This document shows positions 1 to 10,739 of a DNA stretch of 64,000 nucleotides, piece by piece. The stretch spans positions 18,569,303 through 18,633,302 of the forward strand of contig CM055098.1 of the NCBI GenBank assembly GCA_029204225.1, in the 5' to 3' direction. The notes beneath the pieces were generated by a model. It was not told the origin of the DNA and ran no database searches. It saw only the letters and a list, made by a program, of their open reading frames with translations. The stretch's first letter is position 1, and every line of letters begins with the position of its first letter. Origin of the DNA: Diphasiastrum complanatum. Lineage: Eukaryota > Streptophyta > Lycopodiopsida > Lycopodiales > Lycopodiaceae. The position numbers and the translations under genes are program-made.

Positions 1-215
1 GTATGTTCTTTATTTGCTATGGTAATGGATTCAAACAGCGACAAATAACTATTCGCATCTTCAAATGATGGTCCCTTAAATAAATCATATCTGATTTTTG
101 TAGATGTGGGTGGCGCTGTGTTAGCCATATTATCAGGTCATGGTGAGCTAGGTGGACTTGGAGGATCAGGATCTAAACTACGCTTAGATGATGGTTCTGA
201 TTAAGAAGATTTTGA
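1..215 (-). pseudogene. Ty3-type gag N-terminal fragment, cut by window edge
   Basis: Read leftwards, an ATG at 127 opens a peptide beginning MANTAPPTSTKIRYDLFKG, followed by the pattern F-x-G-x-x-F-E-D-A-x-x-Y-L-x-x-F-E, typical of the start of a retrotransposon gag domain. The same frame continues upstream (to about 215) through a Pro/Asp/Ser-rich stretch broken by one TGA. It runs off the left edge, so the rest of the element is not visible. The fold assignment is by pattern only; it is a fragment and probably decayed. Confidence 0.5.
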
Positions 216-932
216 TTCTGAACTTGGTTCGGAATCTGGCATGGCGCTAGGTTGGATCTCAATGTTGGTTTTCGGAACTTCAAGTTGGTTAAGTCTGATC
301 GTTGTTGGGAAAAGACGAGTCTAATAAAGACTGAGAGCCGAGGAATACTAGTTAGTAATGACAAGCAAGAACTGTGTAAGCGTCATGGTGAATCTCGGAA
401 AATGGAATGACCATGTAGGAACTAGTATTTCTAGGCAAATGTAATAAATGCAAGTAGACCCCTCTTAAAGAAAGTAGAGTGAGCCACCTTTTGATGGTGA
501 CCTCTAGTGGAGAGCATTATTCCACTTGTAATTTGTGAAATGTGGAATTTCCACTAGGATGTCACCTAATGAGCTCTCTTGCTTATTTAAGAGACTCCCT
601 CTTTGTGAAGAGGAGCTTTTTGTATATTGTATCAACTCCATGTTGAAATGAGAAGAGCCTCCACGAGTTAGGTGCATCCATTGAGCTTCTTGAGCATGCT
701 TGTTTCTTGAGTGATGCATTCATGATCTTGCCCTTCTCTCCTTTGTGTGTGGTTGTGGATCGTAGAGTGGATTAGTTTTCTTGATTTCCTAGTCATGGAT
801 TAGTTTTCATTTCTTGTTTGTGGATTAATGTAGGAATCAGCATTCAAGTGAACTAAATAGGCTAGAAATGTGGTATAAATCTTGCATATCCTCCAACATT
901 CTAATTATTGATGTCCTTGGGATGTCCAAGAA
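216..932. other. No gene seen; possible LTR-like leader
   Basis: No convincing coding sequence. A TATA-like CTTATTTAAGAG near 578-589 on the + strand is followed by a leader-like stretch, as in an LTR U3/R boundary, but no matching LTR copy, PBS or target duplication was found here. Confidence 0.3.
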
Positions 933-2972
933 TCAAAAGACTGTTGGTTTCTTGATTTTTGGACTTCTAAAATGTTGTTTAGTTTGGTTTCTTGATTCTT
1001 GACTATGTTTTTCAATCATATTTAGAGTAGTTTCTGGTTTTGCAAGTAGATTAGCTTCCTTAAATCTGGTTACAGCCCTTAGGATCCTGAAAATCGAGCA
1101 ACTGTGTTGCATTGCAAATCTGAATCGTGGGTATGTCCTACCAACAAAAATCCTATGTTTACTTTTTGAAAAAAAAATTCTCCACCAAGATGGACAAGTA
1201 TGCCAAAACAATTTGGTTTTTATTTTCCCAAGCAATGTTGTCAAGCTGCAAATAAAGTATTTTTGGAAGATTTTTACCAAATTTGCAAATTATCTTATGT
1301 ACAATGGTGATCATCAAATTTGGATCATTTCGAACATTGGGATAATTAGAAAAGACCTTGGACTCCAAAGTGCCATTAAACACAAGTGCTCCAACGAGAT
1401 GACCCTGAATAAAATTTGTCTCGTTCAAATTTTTTGGCACTCTGACAAAATGAGGCAACATTGTTTTCTTCTGATCCATGCCATCAATAACAAGGCCCAA
1501 ATATTTTTGGACATTCCAAACATTTCTTTCGATGCTTGGGCAACTTTTGTCTTTCAACTGTTTGTTAATCTCTGTGCAGTTGAAGAGCTTTTGCAGCATC
1601 CACTGAAAATACAATGATTCACTTATTTAATAGAATAAAGATCATACCATAATGATATTCAAAAAGATTGCAACTTAGATTTTTCAAAACAGGAAGTATT
1701 AAAATGAATGACAAATTTGATTAGTATTTATTTTTCTCATCATTGGTCTTTGCAACTTGTTTTGCAGCCTTTAACAACTCGCAAGTGGAGCATACTGTCA
1801 TTCGTGATTTTTTGGGAATCTTTACCAGTCCAAAATCTCTTTTCCAAATTCTAAGAAACTATGAGTAACTCAAATAGGGAACATGTTTTGTTTTGGCAAA
1901 CTCTTTGTACATCAAAAATATTTCTAATTTTGTAAAATTATCTGGCAAGTGAAAATATAAGGAATTAGACAATTTCTCTCCATGCACATTTATGAAATGC
2001 TTTAGCCAAGCAGTTGCATTTAAAGCATCTGGAGAAACAATTCGACCCTGTAAGGATCCTCGTAATGTTGGGTCTTTTTGAGGTCGTGCATGCATTCGTT
2101 GAAGCCGTGAGTTTCTGATTGCATGAACTGCTTTGTAAGCTTTGTGACAAACCTCCAAAGCATTTAAAAAATACGAAAATGAGTTTTTGTCCGGCCTCAC
2201 TGTTGCACACAAATAGTGATTTCTCTCATCCTTACTTCGTAAAAAGAAATTTGATCTTAATTCTTCAATTTCTCTGATATTCAGCTTTTGCAAACAATAG
2301 GATGAGCAGCAAATAATATTCCATACCTTTCAAATCTCAGCTCAAGTCTCTCTTGTATTTTTCTTTTTGTTTGGAGTCTGATCTATAAATTGAATTTGTG
2401 ACACTAGTAGGTGCTTGAACTAGTTGAGAAGGTGTTAGAATTTCATGACTCGAAATTTTGGCTCGAACCTCAGGATGTTCTGGACCCTCAGAAGGCTCTA
2501 AATTGTCAACGAATATAGCCCCTTTAGATTTAACACGACGAACATCACTTTGAGAAAGTCTCCTACGAACATCAGAAAAGCTTGAACGTCGCGGATCAAC
2601 AGACTTACGCGGATCTGTTGATTTACTAGAAACGGTAACTGAGTGAATTGAAGCTTTGACTCATCACTCAATGATTCAACTTGTTCAAAAGAACAATGTT
2701 CTAATTGTGCAGAGCCTGTATCTGAAGAGGAGGACGAGGTCGAAAGATTTGACACAAGTTGAGTTACAGGCGTCATTTCTTGAAAAGTACTTGCATGAGG
2801 AATTTCAGAAGATGAACGATGATGATGCCACATCATTTATGAAAACATGTTGAGAATCGAGAATGGCTTTGTAAAAAAAACTTTCATTGGGAATATCAGA
2901 TGAAGATGATGCACTTGTTGCAACGTACTCAGTTACAACTGCTGGAATAGAAGAGGTAGAACTACTTGACAT
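933..2972 (-). pseudogene. DUF7869-like (possibly transposase-related) gene, broken
   Basis: Pieces in order on the minus strand: a Ser-rich N-terminus starting at ATG 2972 (MSSSSTSSIPAVV); a middle block at 2293-1859; a short C-x-x-C block near 1800-1740 (VCSTCELLKAAKQVAK); the core at 1614-1159 with IDGMDQKKTMLPHF, HLVGALVF and LYLQLDNIAWENKN; and a degraded tail at 1280-933. The D...H...QLDN..ENKN pattern is that of proteins annotated with DUF7869, common in animals, oomycetes and some non-flowering plants and often considered transposon-derived. At least two frameshifts and several stops separate the blocks; the gap near 1620-1740 could be a relic intron. No terminal repeats were found. 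Family assignment is from memory of the motif order. Confidence 0.5.
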
Positions 2973-3231
2973 CGTAATGTTAAAAAAAATTCTAACTATG
3001 TACTTATGCTAAGCATAGACCCATTAAAATAGTTAACACATGAAACTAAATGTGCTCCACAAACTTAACTGCAATCTATGCTAGTCATAGAACAAATAAA
3101 AAGCTATGCGAACTTCAATAGACGTAAACAAGAAAAACAATTAAATGCAAATGAGCAACAAGCCTAGAAAGTAACTGGTTAATTGAAATTTCTAGCGGCT
3201 ACCATGTCTTAAATACTATTTGGCAGCATTC

Positions 3232-3287
3232 TTAGGGTTAGGGTTGACCCAAGAGTAGGTTTAGGATTAGGTTTAGGTTTGTATGGC
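3232..3287 (+). repeat. Short telomere-like degenerate repeat
   Basis: A run of TTAGGG, TTTAGG and TTAGG units (CTTAGGGTTAGGG, then GGTTTAGGATTAGGTTTAGG) resembles plant telomere repeats (TTTAGGG) but is short and imperfect. Confidence 0.4.
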
Positions 3288-3407
3288 TTGGAGGCAACCT
3301 TTGCTAGCTAGCAAAAACATGTCCAATTAGATGATGACACATAGGTTACCTTCGACATATGGCTTGCCCCCACATTTCTGGAGGCTGCCACCAAAGGCAA
3401 CCTCTAT

Positions 3408-3411
<4 letters not shown>

Positions 3412-3449
<38 letters not shown>
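3412..3449 (+). repeat. (GA)n microsatellite
   Basis: About 19 uninterrupted GA units directly seen. Confidence 0.95.
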
Positions 3450-3451
<2 letters not shown>

Positions 3452-5190
3452 CGGGCGAACATCAATTATGTGCGGTAGTGACCAATCGACAGGACCATTA
3501 CCATTGATAATCTAGTCCCCAAGCCAGATTATTTGTGGTAATGGCCCTCCCAATGGCCATTACCTACAAAATGGTCTTAAAGATAAAAGGCCGTTGCCGC
3601 TCTAATTAGAAACCACCCCTCATGTCATGTGACTTGTTGTAATTGATAGTTAAGCTTGTCTTGATACTCACATATTGATTTCCACTTTTGAAGTAGGAAT
3701 CCTTGGTAAAGTTTTTCTTGTTTTTATCTCTTTGTGAAGTACTTGAGATTAAGTTGCTGATCTTCACTCATCATAAAACAATCACAAAACCCAAAGTTTG
3801 CAGCTGATCTACAGCTGCTTGCTTGCACATGAGTTGTTCATGATCTGATAGCTCAAAACATGTCTATAATAATCCACGTCAAGACAAAGAAAGCTATGCT
3901 GCTATGGCGGTTTATCAATTTAGAGCTACAGCTTAGAATGTCATGCATTTTGCCAACGCTGCAATGTGGGTTAGCGGTTGACAGCAGCTGGGTTGGAAGA
4001 TAAGTGGTTGACAGCAGCTGGGTTGGAAGATAAGTGGGCAGGACGAACACTCTGACATCAACGAATACAAAGCGTGTTGGTCTCAGCTGCCTCCCTCCTC
4101 ATCATTCCTGACACTCTCTACTAACACGTGAATCTGTCCCCCAAAGCTCAGGTACTCCGCTATAGAAAATCAACAACGGTTACATGTATGGGTTCTGTTC
4201 TCATCTGGCTCCTGGATCCTGAAACTCTCTAGTAATCCGTGAATATGTCCCTACAAGCACCCCCCATATGAGTAAAAGCATCCTCATTGCGTCTGTCATG
4301 TGGTGAGGTTGAGCGTGAATATTGCAAACTCAGAACAGTTCTCACTAAGATTGTGTTCAGGTTGGCCAAAGAAAATCAACAACTTATTCTAAGTGGTATG
4401 CTACGGGTTCTTCATCAGGTTTGGAAATTCCTTAGAATGTGTGTTCGAAGAGGGATGCAGCTTTCCAGCTCGACTGCAAATTAAAATGGCAGCATCAGAC
4501 TAGTTTAGATATTGTCATGAAGAGCGTTTAGCGACTTCATAAAATCCTACAGCAGGAAATAATGCTTGTCTTGCTAACTCGCGCCGAGCCCCAGCAGGGG
4601 CGTAGTTTCTGGGAAGCTCATACTGCCTTCTTGTTCCTGCTCTCAATGCTTTTAAAACATCAGCTTGTTTGGAAACATATCTGCAATACAGGTGATGCTT
4701 GCATTGTTTTCCAAAAGTGAAAAGTATTCTCAAAACGTCCAGCTCTGTTTGCATAATTCAATGTAGTTGTCAAGAAAAGTTGAAGTGAATTGAAGTCCGC
4801 AGACGTATGCCTACTGCAGCTTGGGTGCTTTATTTCAGAATCGTTCAGCTAAGAGCATCAGTGGAATTCAGATGCCCAATAACTGCATGATGATAAATGT
4901 GTGCTTGCTAGCTGGGAACTGCAACCTTTTGAAGTATGGAGAATAGCCTCATTCAAGCCCATCAGATCCGCTAAGCCGTTCCACTCCTACTGCTAGTGCA
5001 GCATAATATCCAGAGGTAACTTTCAGCTTATCCCTTTTGCTCATGCAACAAAAAAAGAGAGGACGTACCGTTTCCTTCAGTGCTTATAAGATTAAATTTA
5101 GTTCACAAAACATCAATTTCGCGATCTGAACACATGTTGACTGTCCATGTGAAGTGCTAACTTTGTGCATTGCTACAGAAGGTTCAAATA
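3450..5190. other. Intergenic region upstream of the GDSL gene
   Basis: No supported gene. It holds a perfect 30-bp tandem duplication (listed separately) and a diverged duplication of about 33 bp (4109-4141 and 4217-4250, both of the form CTGA-ACTCTCTA...GTGAAT.TGTCCC). Short ORFs here lack recognisable domains. Confidence 0.5.
3977..4036 (+). repeat. Perfect 30-bp tandem duplication
   Basis: The unit starting GTTGACAGCAGCTGGG and ending AAGATAAGTG occurs twice back to back (3977-4006, 4007-4036) with no mismatch, suggesting a recent event. Confidence 0.9.
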
Positions 5191-6991
5191 ATGAAAGGCT
5201 TATTCGGCAATCACCTCTTTGGCGCGTACCCTGCACCTACCTCGATCATTCTTGTTGTTCAATTTCTTGTTATACTACCTGCAAAATGTAGCGCAACCGC
5301 CATGTTCGTGTTTGGAGACTCCCTTGTTGATTCTGGGAACAATAACTTCATTGGATCCATTGCCAAGGCGAATTTTCTTCCAAATGGAGTGGACTATCCG
5401 ACACACGCTCCAACTGGAAGATTCTGCAACGGGAAAATTATCCCGGATTTTTTAAGTACGTACTTCCTTATCACCATCCTCATGAAACTAACTTGAAACT
5501 GTTCCAGACAAATCCATTTTCTTGTCTGTTTTGACAGACTGATGCAGGCAGATCTTCTTCTAAATAGTAACTGGGGAATCACTAGTAGCTCAAAAGCTAG
5601 AGTGGTAGATAATGTGTTCAGTTGGTCTATGCAGGTGACTATATGGGTGCTTCGCCCATTTTACCCATTCTAGATCCGAATGCCAAAGGAGAAAATCTGT
5701 TGAGAGGAGCCAATTTCGCATCAGCAGGAGTAGGAATCCTGGATGACACGGGGGCAATATTTGTGAGTTTAGTACTGACTTATCCTCCACTTTAGCAACT
5801 AGTTATATATACTTGCTCTATCGTTGTTAGTTTTGATGCTTTTTATCTGCATGCATCAAAAAAATTTATCAAACAAATTGAAGAAAATAGATCAAAGAAT
5901 GATATATTATCTCACAACCTGAGACTGCAGTCGAGACGCTTGATTATGCCACAGCAGTTTCAGTTATTCCAGCAGTATCAACGGGACGTCACGCTTTTAA
6001 TAGGAGAAGCTGGAACAAAAAGCCTTATTAGCAAGGCTTTGTTTTCATTCACTGTTGGGGGGAATGACTACATCAACAATTACCTTCTTCCTTTTTCAAC
6101 AAGAGCAAAGAAATTCACACCGCCCAGATACCGACAGTTGCTCATCTCTACCTTCCGAGAGCAACTAAAGGTATGATACTTGTTTGTGAAACGAGCGAGG
6201 TGCTGACATCATGAAGCGCATGCATCTTTGAGTACTAGTTCCTTCATCAGAACTACATTATTTAAAGTATCCATCTCTCTACTGGGTTGCATAGATTATA
6301 TATTTTGTCCCAGACATTTCAAGTGGGTTTAAAAATTTACTAATCTATTACTGTGAATTGTAGAAAGCATACACGCTTGGTGCTCGTAAGGTGACAGTTT
6401 CAAACATGGGACCCATTGGATGCATTCCTTCGCAGTTGGCAATGAGCAGTCAAAACGGAACTTGCATTCCAGCTGTAGAACAGTACGCTACCGACTTCAA
6501 CTCAGATCTTAGAGTAATGCTTCAGGAGCTGAATAGAAAGCTGCCAGGAGCCACCTTCTCGTATGTTAATGGGTATGACATGATCATGGATTATATTAAA
6601 AACCCAGCACTGTATGGTAAGCATCTCTCACTATTCTCTATATGTCTTCATTCCTTGAAGAAAATCTTTCATTTTCAAGTCATCCATAAGATACTAATGC
6701 AAATTAAAAACACTTGATCTTCAAACAAGCTTCGGAGATAAATAATGATGCAAAATTCAATGTGGCATTGCAGGTTTTGAATCATCCAACAAAGCATGCT
6801 GTGGACAGGGAGCGTTCAATGGATTGTTTGTGTGCACTGCAGTTTCTAGTTTGTGCCCAAACAGGAGCAGCTACATCTTTTGGGACCCATTTCATCCCAC
6901 TGACACTGTGAATACTCTCATAGCCAAGAGGATTTTTACTGGTCCACCATCAGATATTAGTCCCGTCAATGTCAGCAAACTACTAAGTTAA
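5191..6991 (+). CDS. GDSL esterase/lipase (SGNH hydrolase), five exons
   Basis: Exons 5191-5455, 5635-5762, 5931-6170, 6364-6616 and 6774-6991 join in phase with GT-AG introns to give 367 aa, the usual plant length. The start is the first ATG before a hydrophobic signal peptide (about residues 17-34), so the product is probably secreted. Block I is FVFGDSLVDSGNNN with nucleophile Ser44; block II is RGANFASAG in exon 2; block III is VGGNDYINNY with the oxyanion Asn176; block V is WDPFHPTD with Asp333 and His336. These enzymes hydrolyse acyl esters such as cuticle or storage lipids; the substrate cannot be read from sequence. The five-exon layout is typical of the plant family. No frameshift or stop was seen, so it looks functional. 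The neighbours are repeats and do not inform its role. Confidence 0.93.
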
Positions 6992-7299
6992 ACTTCCTAA
7001 AGTGTGAAGCTAGCTTCTGCAATCAATGCTATCAGCTTCCATATATACCTTAAATCAACACAAAGCTGCATAATAAAGCAAAGTTGATCAATTTACTTGA
7101 TAATCATAACCCACAAAGTATTAAAGGTTCATTTAAAGATATATTGCAATGAATTGTCTCCAATTGGCGTTCCTGTTTATATTGAGATGACAGAGTTTAC
7201 ATATTGAGTCTTGACACTTCTTTGAATAACGCTCTTTTCACACACAAGGGGCACAAAAGCGACTATGAGTCACACATACCCCCTCCATTTGTTCCCTTT
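6992..7299. other. GDSL 3' flank, no gene
   Basis: AT-rich sequence following the TAA; AATAAAGC near 7072 could serve as a polyadenylation signal. Nothing else seen. Confidence 0.4.
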
Positions 7300-7890
7300 T
7301 TTTCCGTAAATATTTATTCCCATTTCACACACAAATGTGCAGAGTGGGTCTCTTGGGTTGCATTTTGAAACCTTAGTGAGACACCATCACTCCATCTGCA
7401 CCAAAAATTGGGTTGCACCAAGGGTGGCATAATAAAATGTACAATAGATGGGCAACTATTTGGATCTGAGTTTGAATACTTGGTTAGGATCAAAACAAAA
7501 CTCATCAAAACAGTTGTCCCATGTAGTAGGGACCTTTGAGATTAGCGCAAGAATTCGACAGTTCTCGGCTACTTTTGCTACCACTCGATTGGGGCTATCT
7601 TTGTACTTATTGTGGAAACTGTATAGATTTTTCTAGAAATTCACCTTCATCGACCACTCATTTTCGATTGGAATGTGCGAAAAATTGCAGTGCTCCACGG
7701 TGGATACATCAGACCAGGGCAGACATATCTTCACTAGGTGATATGTAGGATCAACCCGAAGATGTTGAGGCATTGCGAAGTAGACCGCCAGTGCACGTGG
7801 GTCAATGAGGAACACCTTTTTCCACCATTTGGGTTGTGTCTGGAGATTGACTAAGGTGTGTTTTACAAAATGGACCTGCAATTCTTAGGC
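7300..7890 (-). pseudogene. Relic of Ty3 third ORF, family D
   Basis: On the minus strand a mostly open reading (best part 7881-7633) contains KWWKKVFLIDPRALAVYFAM, then HLRVDPTYHLVKI. Set against the C-terminal domain of the element A third ORF (11438-11205), it keeps the same spacing: F-L-x-D, then Ala at +5, Tyr at +7, Pro at +11, Asp at +17, Tyr at +20 and Leu-Val at +22/+23. The reading continues with stops to about 7300. No integrase or LTR belonging to it was identified nearby. Homology to the third-ORF protein is an inference from this by-eye alignment. Confidence 0.45.
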
Positions 7891-8872
7891 TCGGAATGGG
7901 AGTTTATAACCCCCTCGAGTTGCAGGCTCTGGGAAGGAGTTGAAGAAGGTGGTGATGAATTTAAAGGGTGGGAGAAGCTATAGGGTGGGTCGAAATTAGT
8001 TTGAAGGGAGATTTAAACATGCAATGCAAGCATAAACAATAATATAAAAAAACACAAGATTAAAAATGTGTTTTTTTGCAAAACTAATAAAAAAATTTGC
8101 AAAAATTTAAAAAACTACTAAAAGACTGAGATTTTATGGTTGGAGTGAGGCATTCATCACTAATTTGAGGTTGCAATCAGATAGCGCATCAAATGGATGT
8201 ACAATGGGAGTGATTGGAGGCATATTACTAGGCGAGCGAAAAATTTGCAAGAGTTTGGGGAGGCAATGAGCATTTAGTGAAGAAGAGCGAGTGGTTCAAA
8301 GTTCATATAGGTGGGGGCCTAGGCGGGAATAGCTCACTTTAAGAAATCAATGCTCACCAACTATGAATTTGTCATGGCTATCTACGCTTTTCTCAACTTC
8401 CACAAGGTCTAGCCAAATTCCACAGTCTTAGAACTAAGATCAGCTCCTAGGGGACGGTGAAGTTCTATACAAATCTCTAGAATATCATCAATTGTCCTAA
8501 GGATCATGAATGTGATACTTGCTATGGTTTATGCACAAGGCCATATACATACAATACTCCTAATTTGGTGTATTAGAAGTTTTTGATGACAACTGAAATT
8601 CAGAGATGGGTTTATAGTTGGGTGTATAGTATCTTCGTAAATGAATTCCATTGATTAAGGTTCCATTGTCGTACCTCAACTACTGTGGGGGCTGGAATAC
8701 AAGGCCTAAGGGACATTTCAATGGAGCCTAGGGTGAGTAAGGAAAGGAAGGCCTTACATGCAAGGAGCCTTTGTAAATAGTCATTTTGTAATCAATTTTG
8801 CTTAATCAATGGCCCAAGTATAGAATCATGTGTGTATAAGCCCATCTTGAAGAGCCCGATAGTAGTTAGGTA
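7891..8872. other. No gene seen
   Basis: AT-rich stretch with no supported ORF or repeat structure. Confidence 0.4.
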
Positions 8873-9303
8873 TGTTAGGCCCCATTTCGGCATCCTGCGA
8901 GTATAAGTCCAACTTGTGGTGCCAATAGTTACTAGGGGCAAGAAAACAATTTTGGCAAGTCTCAAGGTTTAAACTTAGATTTAAAAAAAGTATGTAAAAG
9001 TCAAAGTCAAGCTTTCAAAAAGGAACTTGCATTCTATATTGAGACATGAGATGTCTTGTCCCATAAGTAAATGTGGAAAGGGAACTCCACAAGCTTCTAT
9101 AAGAAGAAGCTCCTTTCATGTAATTTTCATTCTAAAGAGAACAAGGTTCTACCATTTTGGGTCCACACTTGTTCTATTATTGGTATTTGGCTATTTTTAG
9201 CATAACTTTATGTTTGATGCCTTATTTCTAAGTTATAGCTAACTTAGTCCCTAATTTAGCATGTGTGTTTGCTACCAAGTTGAGTTAGTTAGCATTGCTT
9301 GTG

Positions 9304-9383
<80 letters not shown>

Positions 9384-9541
9384 GTGTCTGAGTAATTTTC
9401 TAACCTTCAATGCAAGTCAAGGATAGATTTTTTGACATCTTGTTAGCATAAGTATCCTCAAGGCTCCTAAGGATCGAGCCCACTCCCCGTACTACACACG
9501 ACTTAGAAAGAGGTGGGAGCACCATCTTCTTCTTGACAACA
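8873..9541 (+). mobile_element. Probable LTR of a Ty3 element
   Basis: The right end is set by a primer-binding site starting at 9543, preceded by ...GACAACA. A left end at TGTTAGGCCCC (8873) gives TG...CA termini and about 669 bp. A TATA-like TCTATAAGAAG lies near 9095. It contains a long GA microsatellite. The left end is a guess; no second LTR or target duplication was found, and no coding region follows the PBS. Confidence 0.4.
9304..9384 (+). repeat. (GA)n microsatellite
   Basis: More than 35 GA units with one ACA interruption near the right end. Confidence 0.95.
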
Positions 9542-9542
9542 T

Positions 9543-9560
9543 TGGCGTCGTTGCCGAGGA
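9543..9560 (+). other. Degenerate tRNA-Asp-type primer-binding site
   Basis: TGGCGTCGTTGCCGAGGA differs at two positions from TGGCGCCGTTGCCGGGGA, the tRNA-Asp-complementary PBS of many plant Ty3 elements (Athila/Tat group). Its place directly after a ...CAACA end marks a 5' LTR on the + strand. Confidence 0.6.
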
Positions 9561-10302
9561 GCCAAATGCTTGCCAACATTTCTTGGCTTTTCTTCTTTTA
9601 CTTGCTTATTGTGTAAGACTAGTCACTAGTTTTTATTGGCTGTTTTGTAAATTTTTTATTGCATCTTTTGTTTGTGTTTTGTATGCTTTGAGCATATGGA
9701 TGTGTGAGCCTATTATTAAACTACTATTTCTCCATAAAACAGTGGAAAAAATATCCTTTCATCTGTTTTTCAACCTACAATAAAAGAGCCTACCAAAACC
9801 GTTTGTTTGAAGTTAGAAGCAAACTGCCAAACAAGTTTCAGATTCCCAGAGGGGTGTTTTGAGGCCCAAACCTCAACATCTAGGTTCGCATGTTTCATCA
9901 ATGATCAGGCAGACTTTGATCTACAACAAATCAGAGGGGAGAACTCAGATAAGAAAAAAAAAACAAAAAAAATGTGAAAAAATGATATCCAAAATGCACT
10001 TAATGTATTAACAAGATCTTGGCCTAATTTGGGTGCACATCTAGATTTAGCTACAAGATTGAAATCATCACTTTACACATGCTAGAATTGCGTAAATCAC
10101 TAAGATCTGATCATAAGCACTTAGATATAGTAAGGTACGTCCCTTTCCATACAACAGTAGTGTGGAGGATTTCAGATCATTCAAGATCCAATCCATGTCC
10201 CTGATTTTGTTACAAAAGGAGCAAATCAACAATCCTGCCAATGTAGAAAAATCAGCATCTACATACAAAATGAGATGCAAACTCTAAGAGATATTGATCA
10301 AA
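9561..10302. other. No gene seen
   Basis: Expected to be the internal region after the PBS at 9543, but no gag-like sequence was found; the short ORF at 9583-9783 is hydrophobic and unrecognised. Confidence 0.4.
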
Positions 10303-10685
10303 TAGCATAATCTCAAAGTGTTATTTACAAGGCAAATATCTCTCCTTTTGTGGCAAGGAGGGTCTTCCATAAGTATCCACTAACTTATGGGACTAATCTA
10401 TTTCTAGCCTTTCTAGAACTTCTAACTTAGGATTTAGAATTTCAAAGTTTCTTAAGTTAGGAAAACTTAAGACAAAATATTTCTAATCTTAAGTTTCCTA
10501 AGTCTAAATTCTAAATCTAAGTTTAAGCAATTTTATTATTATTTAAGCTTCTACTCATGGGCTTACAAAACACATGCCATGGCGGAAGATTATTAACAGA
10601 CACTCATACGTGGACTTACAAAACACATGCCACGGAGTTTTATTTCTCTCTTATTTATTTTTTTGTGTTAGCACAGATGCTAGCA
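10303..10685 (-). repeat. Partial 3' LTR of element A
   Basis: Begins (minus strand) TGCTAGCATCTGTGC directly after a polypurine tract. It is about 85-90% identical by eye to 50663-51041. Inside, CTTACAAAACACATGCCAYGG occurs twice about 53 bp apart (10562 and 10615), conserved in the other copy. The far end is lost. Confidence 0.6.
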
Positions 10686-10700
10686 TTATCTCCCTCCTTA
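10686..10700 (-). other. Polypurine tract of element A
   Basis: Minus strand reads TAAGGAGGGAGATAA, immediately before the LTR start; the second copy has TAAGGAGGGGGATAA at the same place (51042-51056). Confidence 0.65.
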
Positions 10701-10739
10701 TTGGATTGGTGGTCCCACACCAATCGAAGCCTTTTCTTC

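Noticed and set aside
4515-4754. 79-codon minus-strand ORF between repeats and the GDSL gene
   Set aside because: No domain, no splice partners, no family match I recognise.
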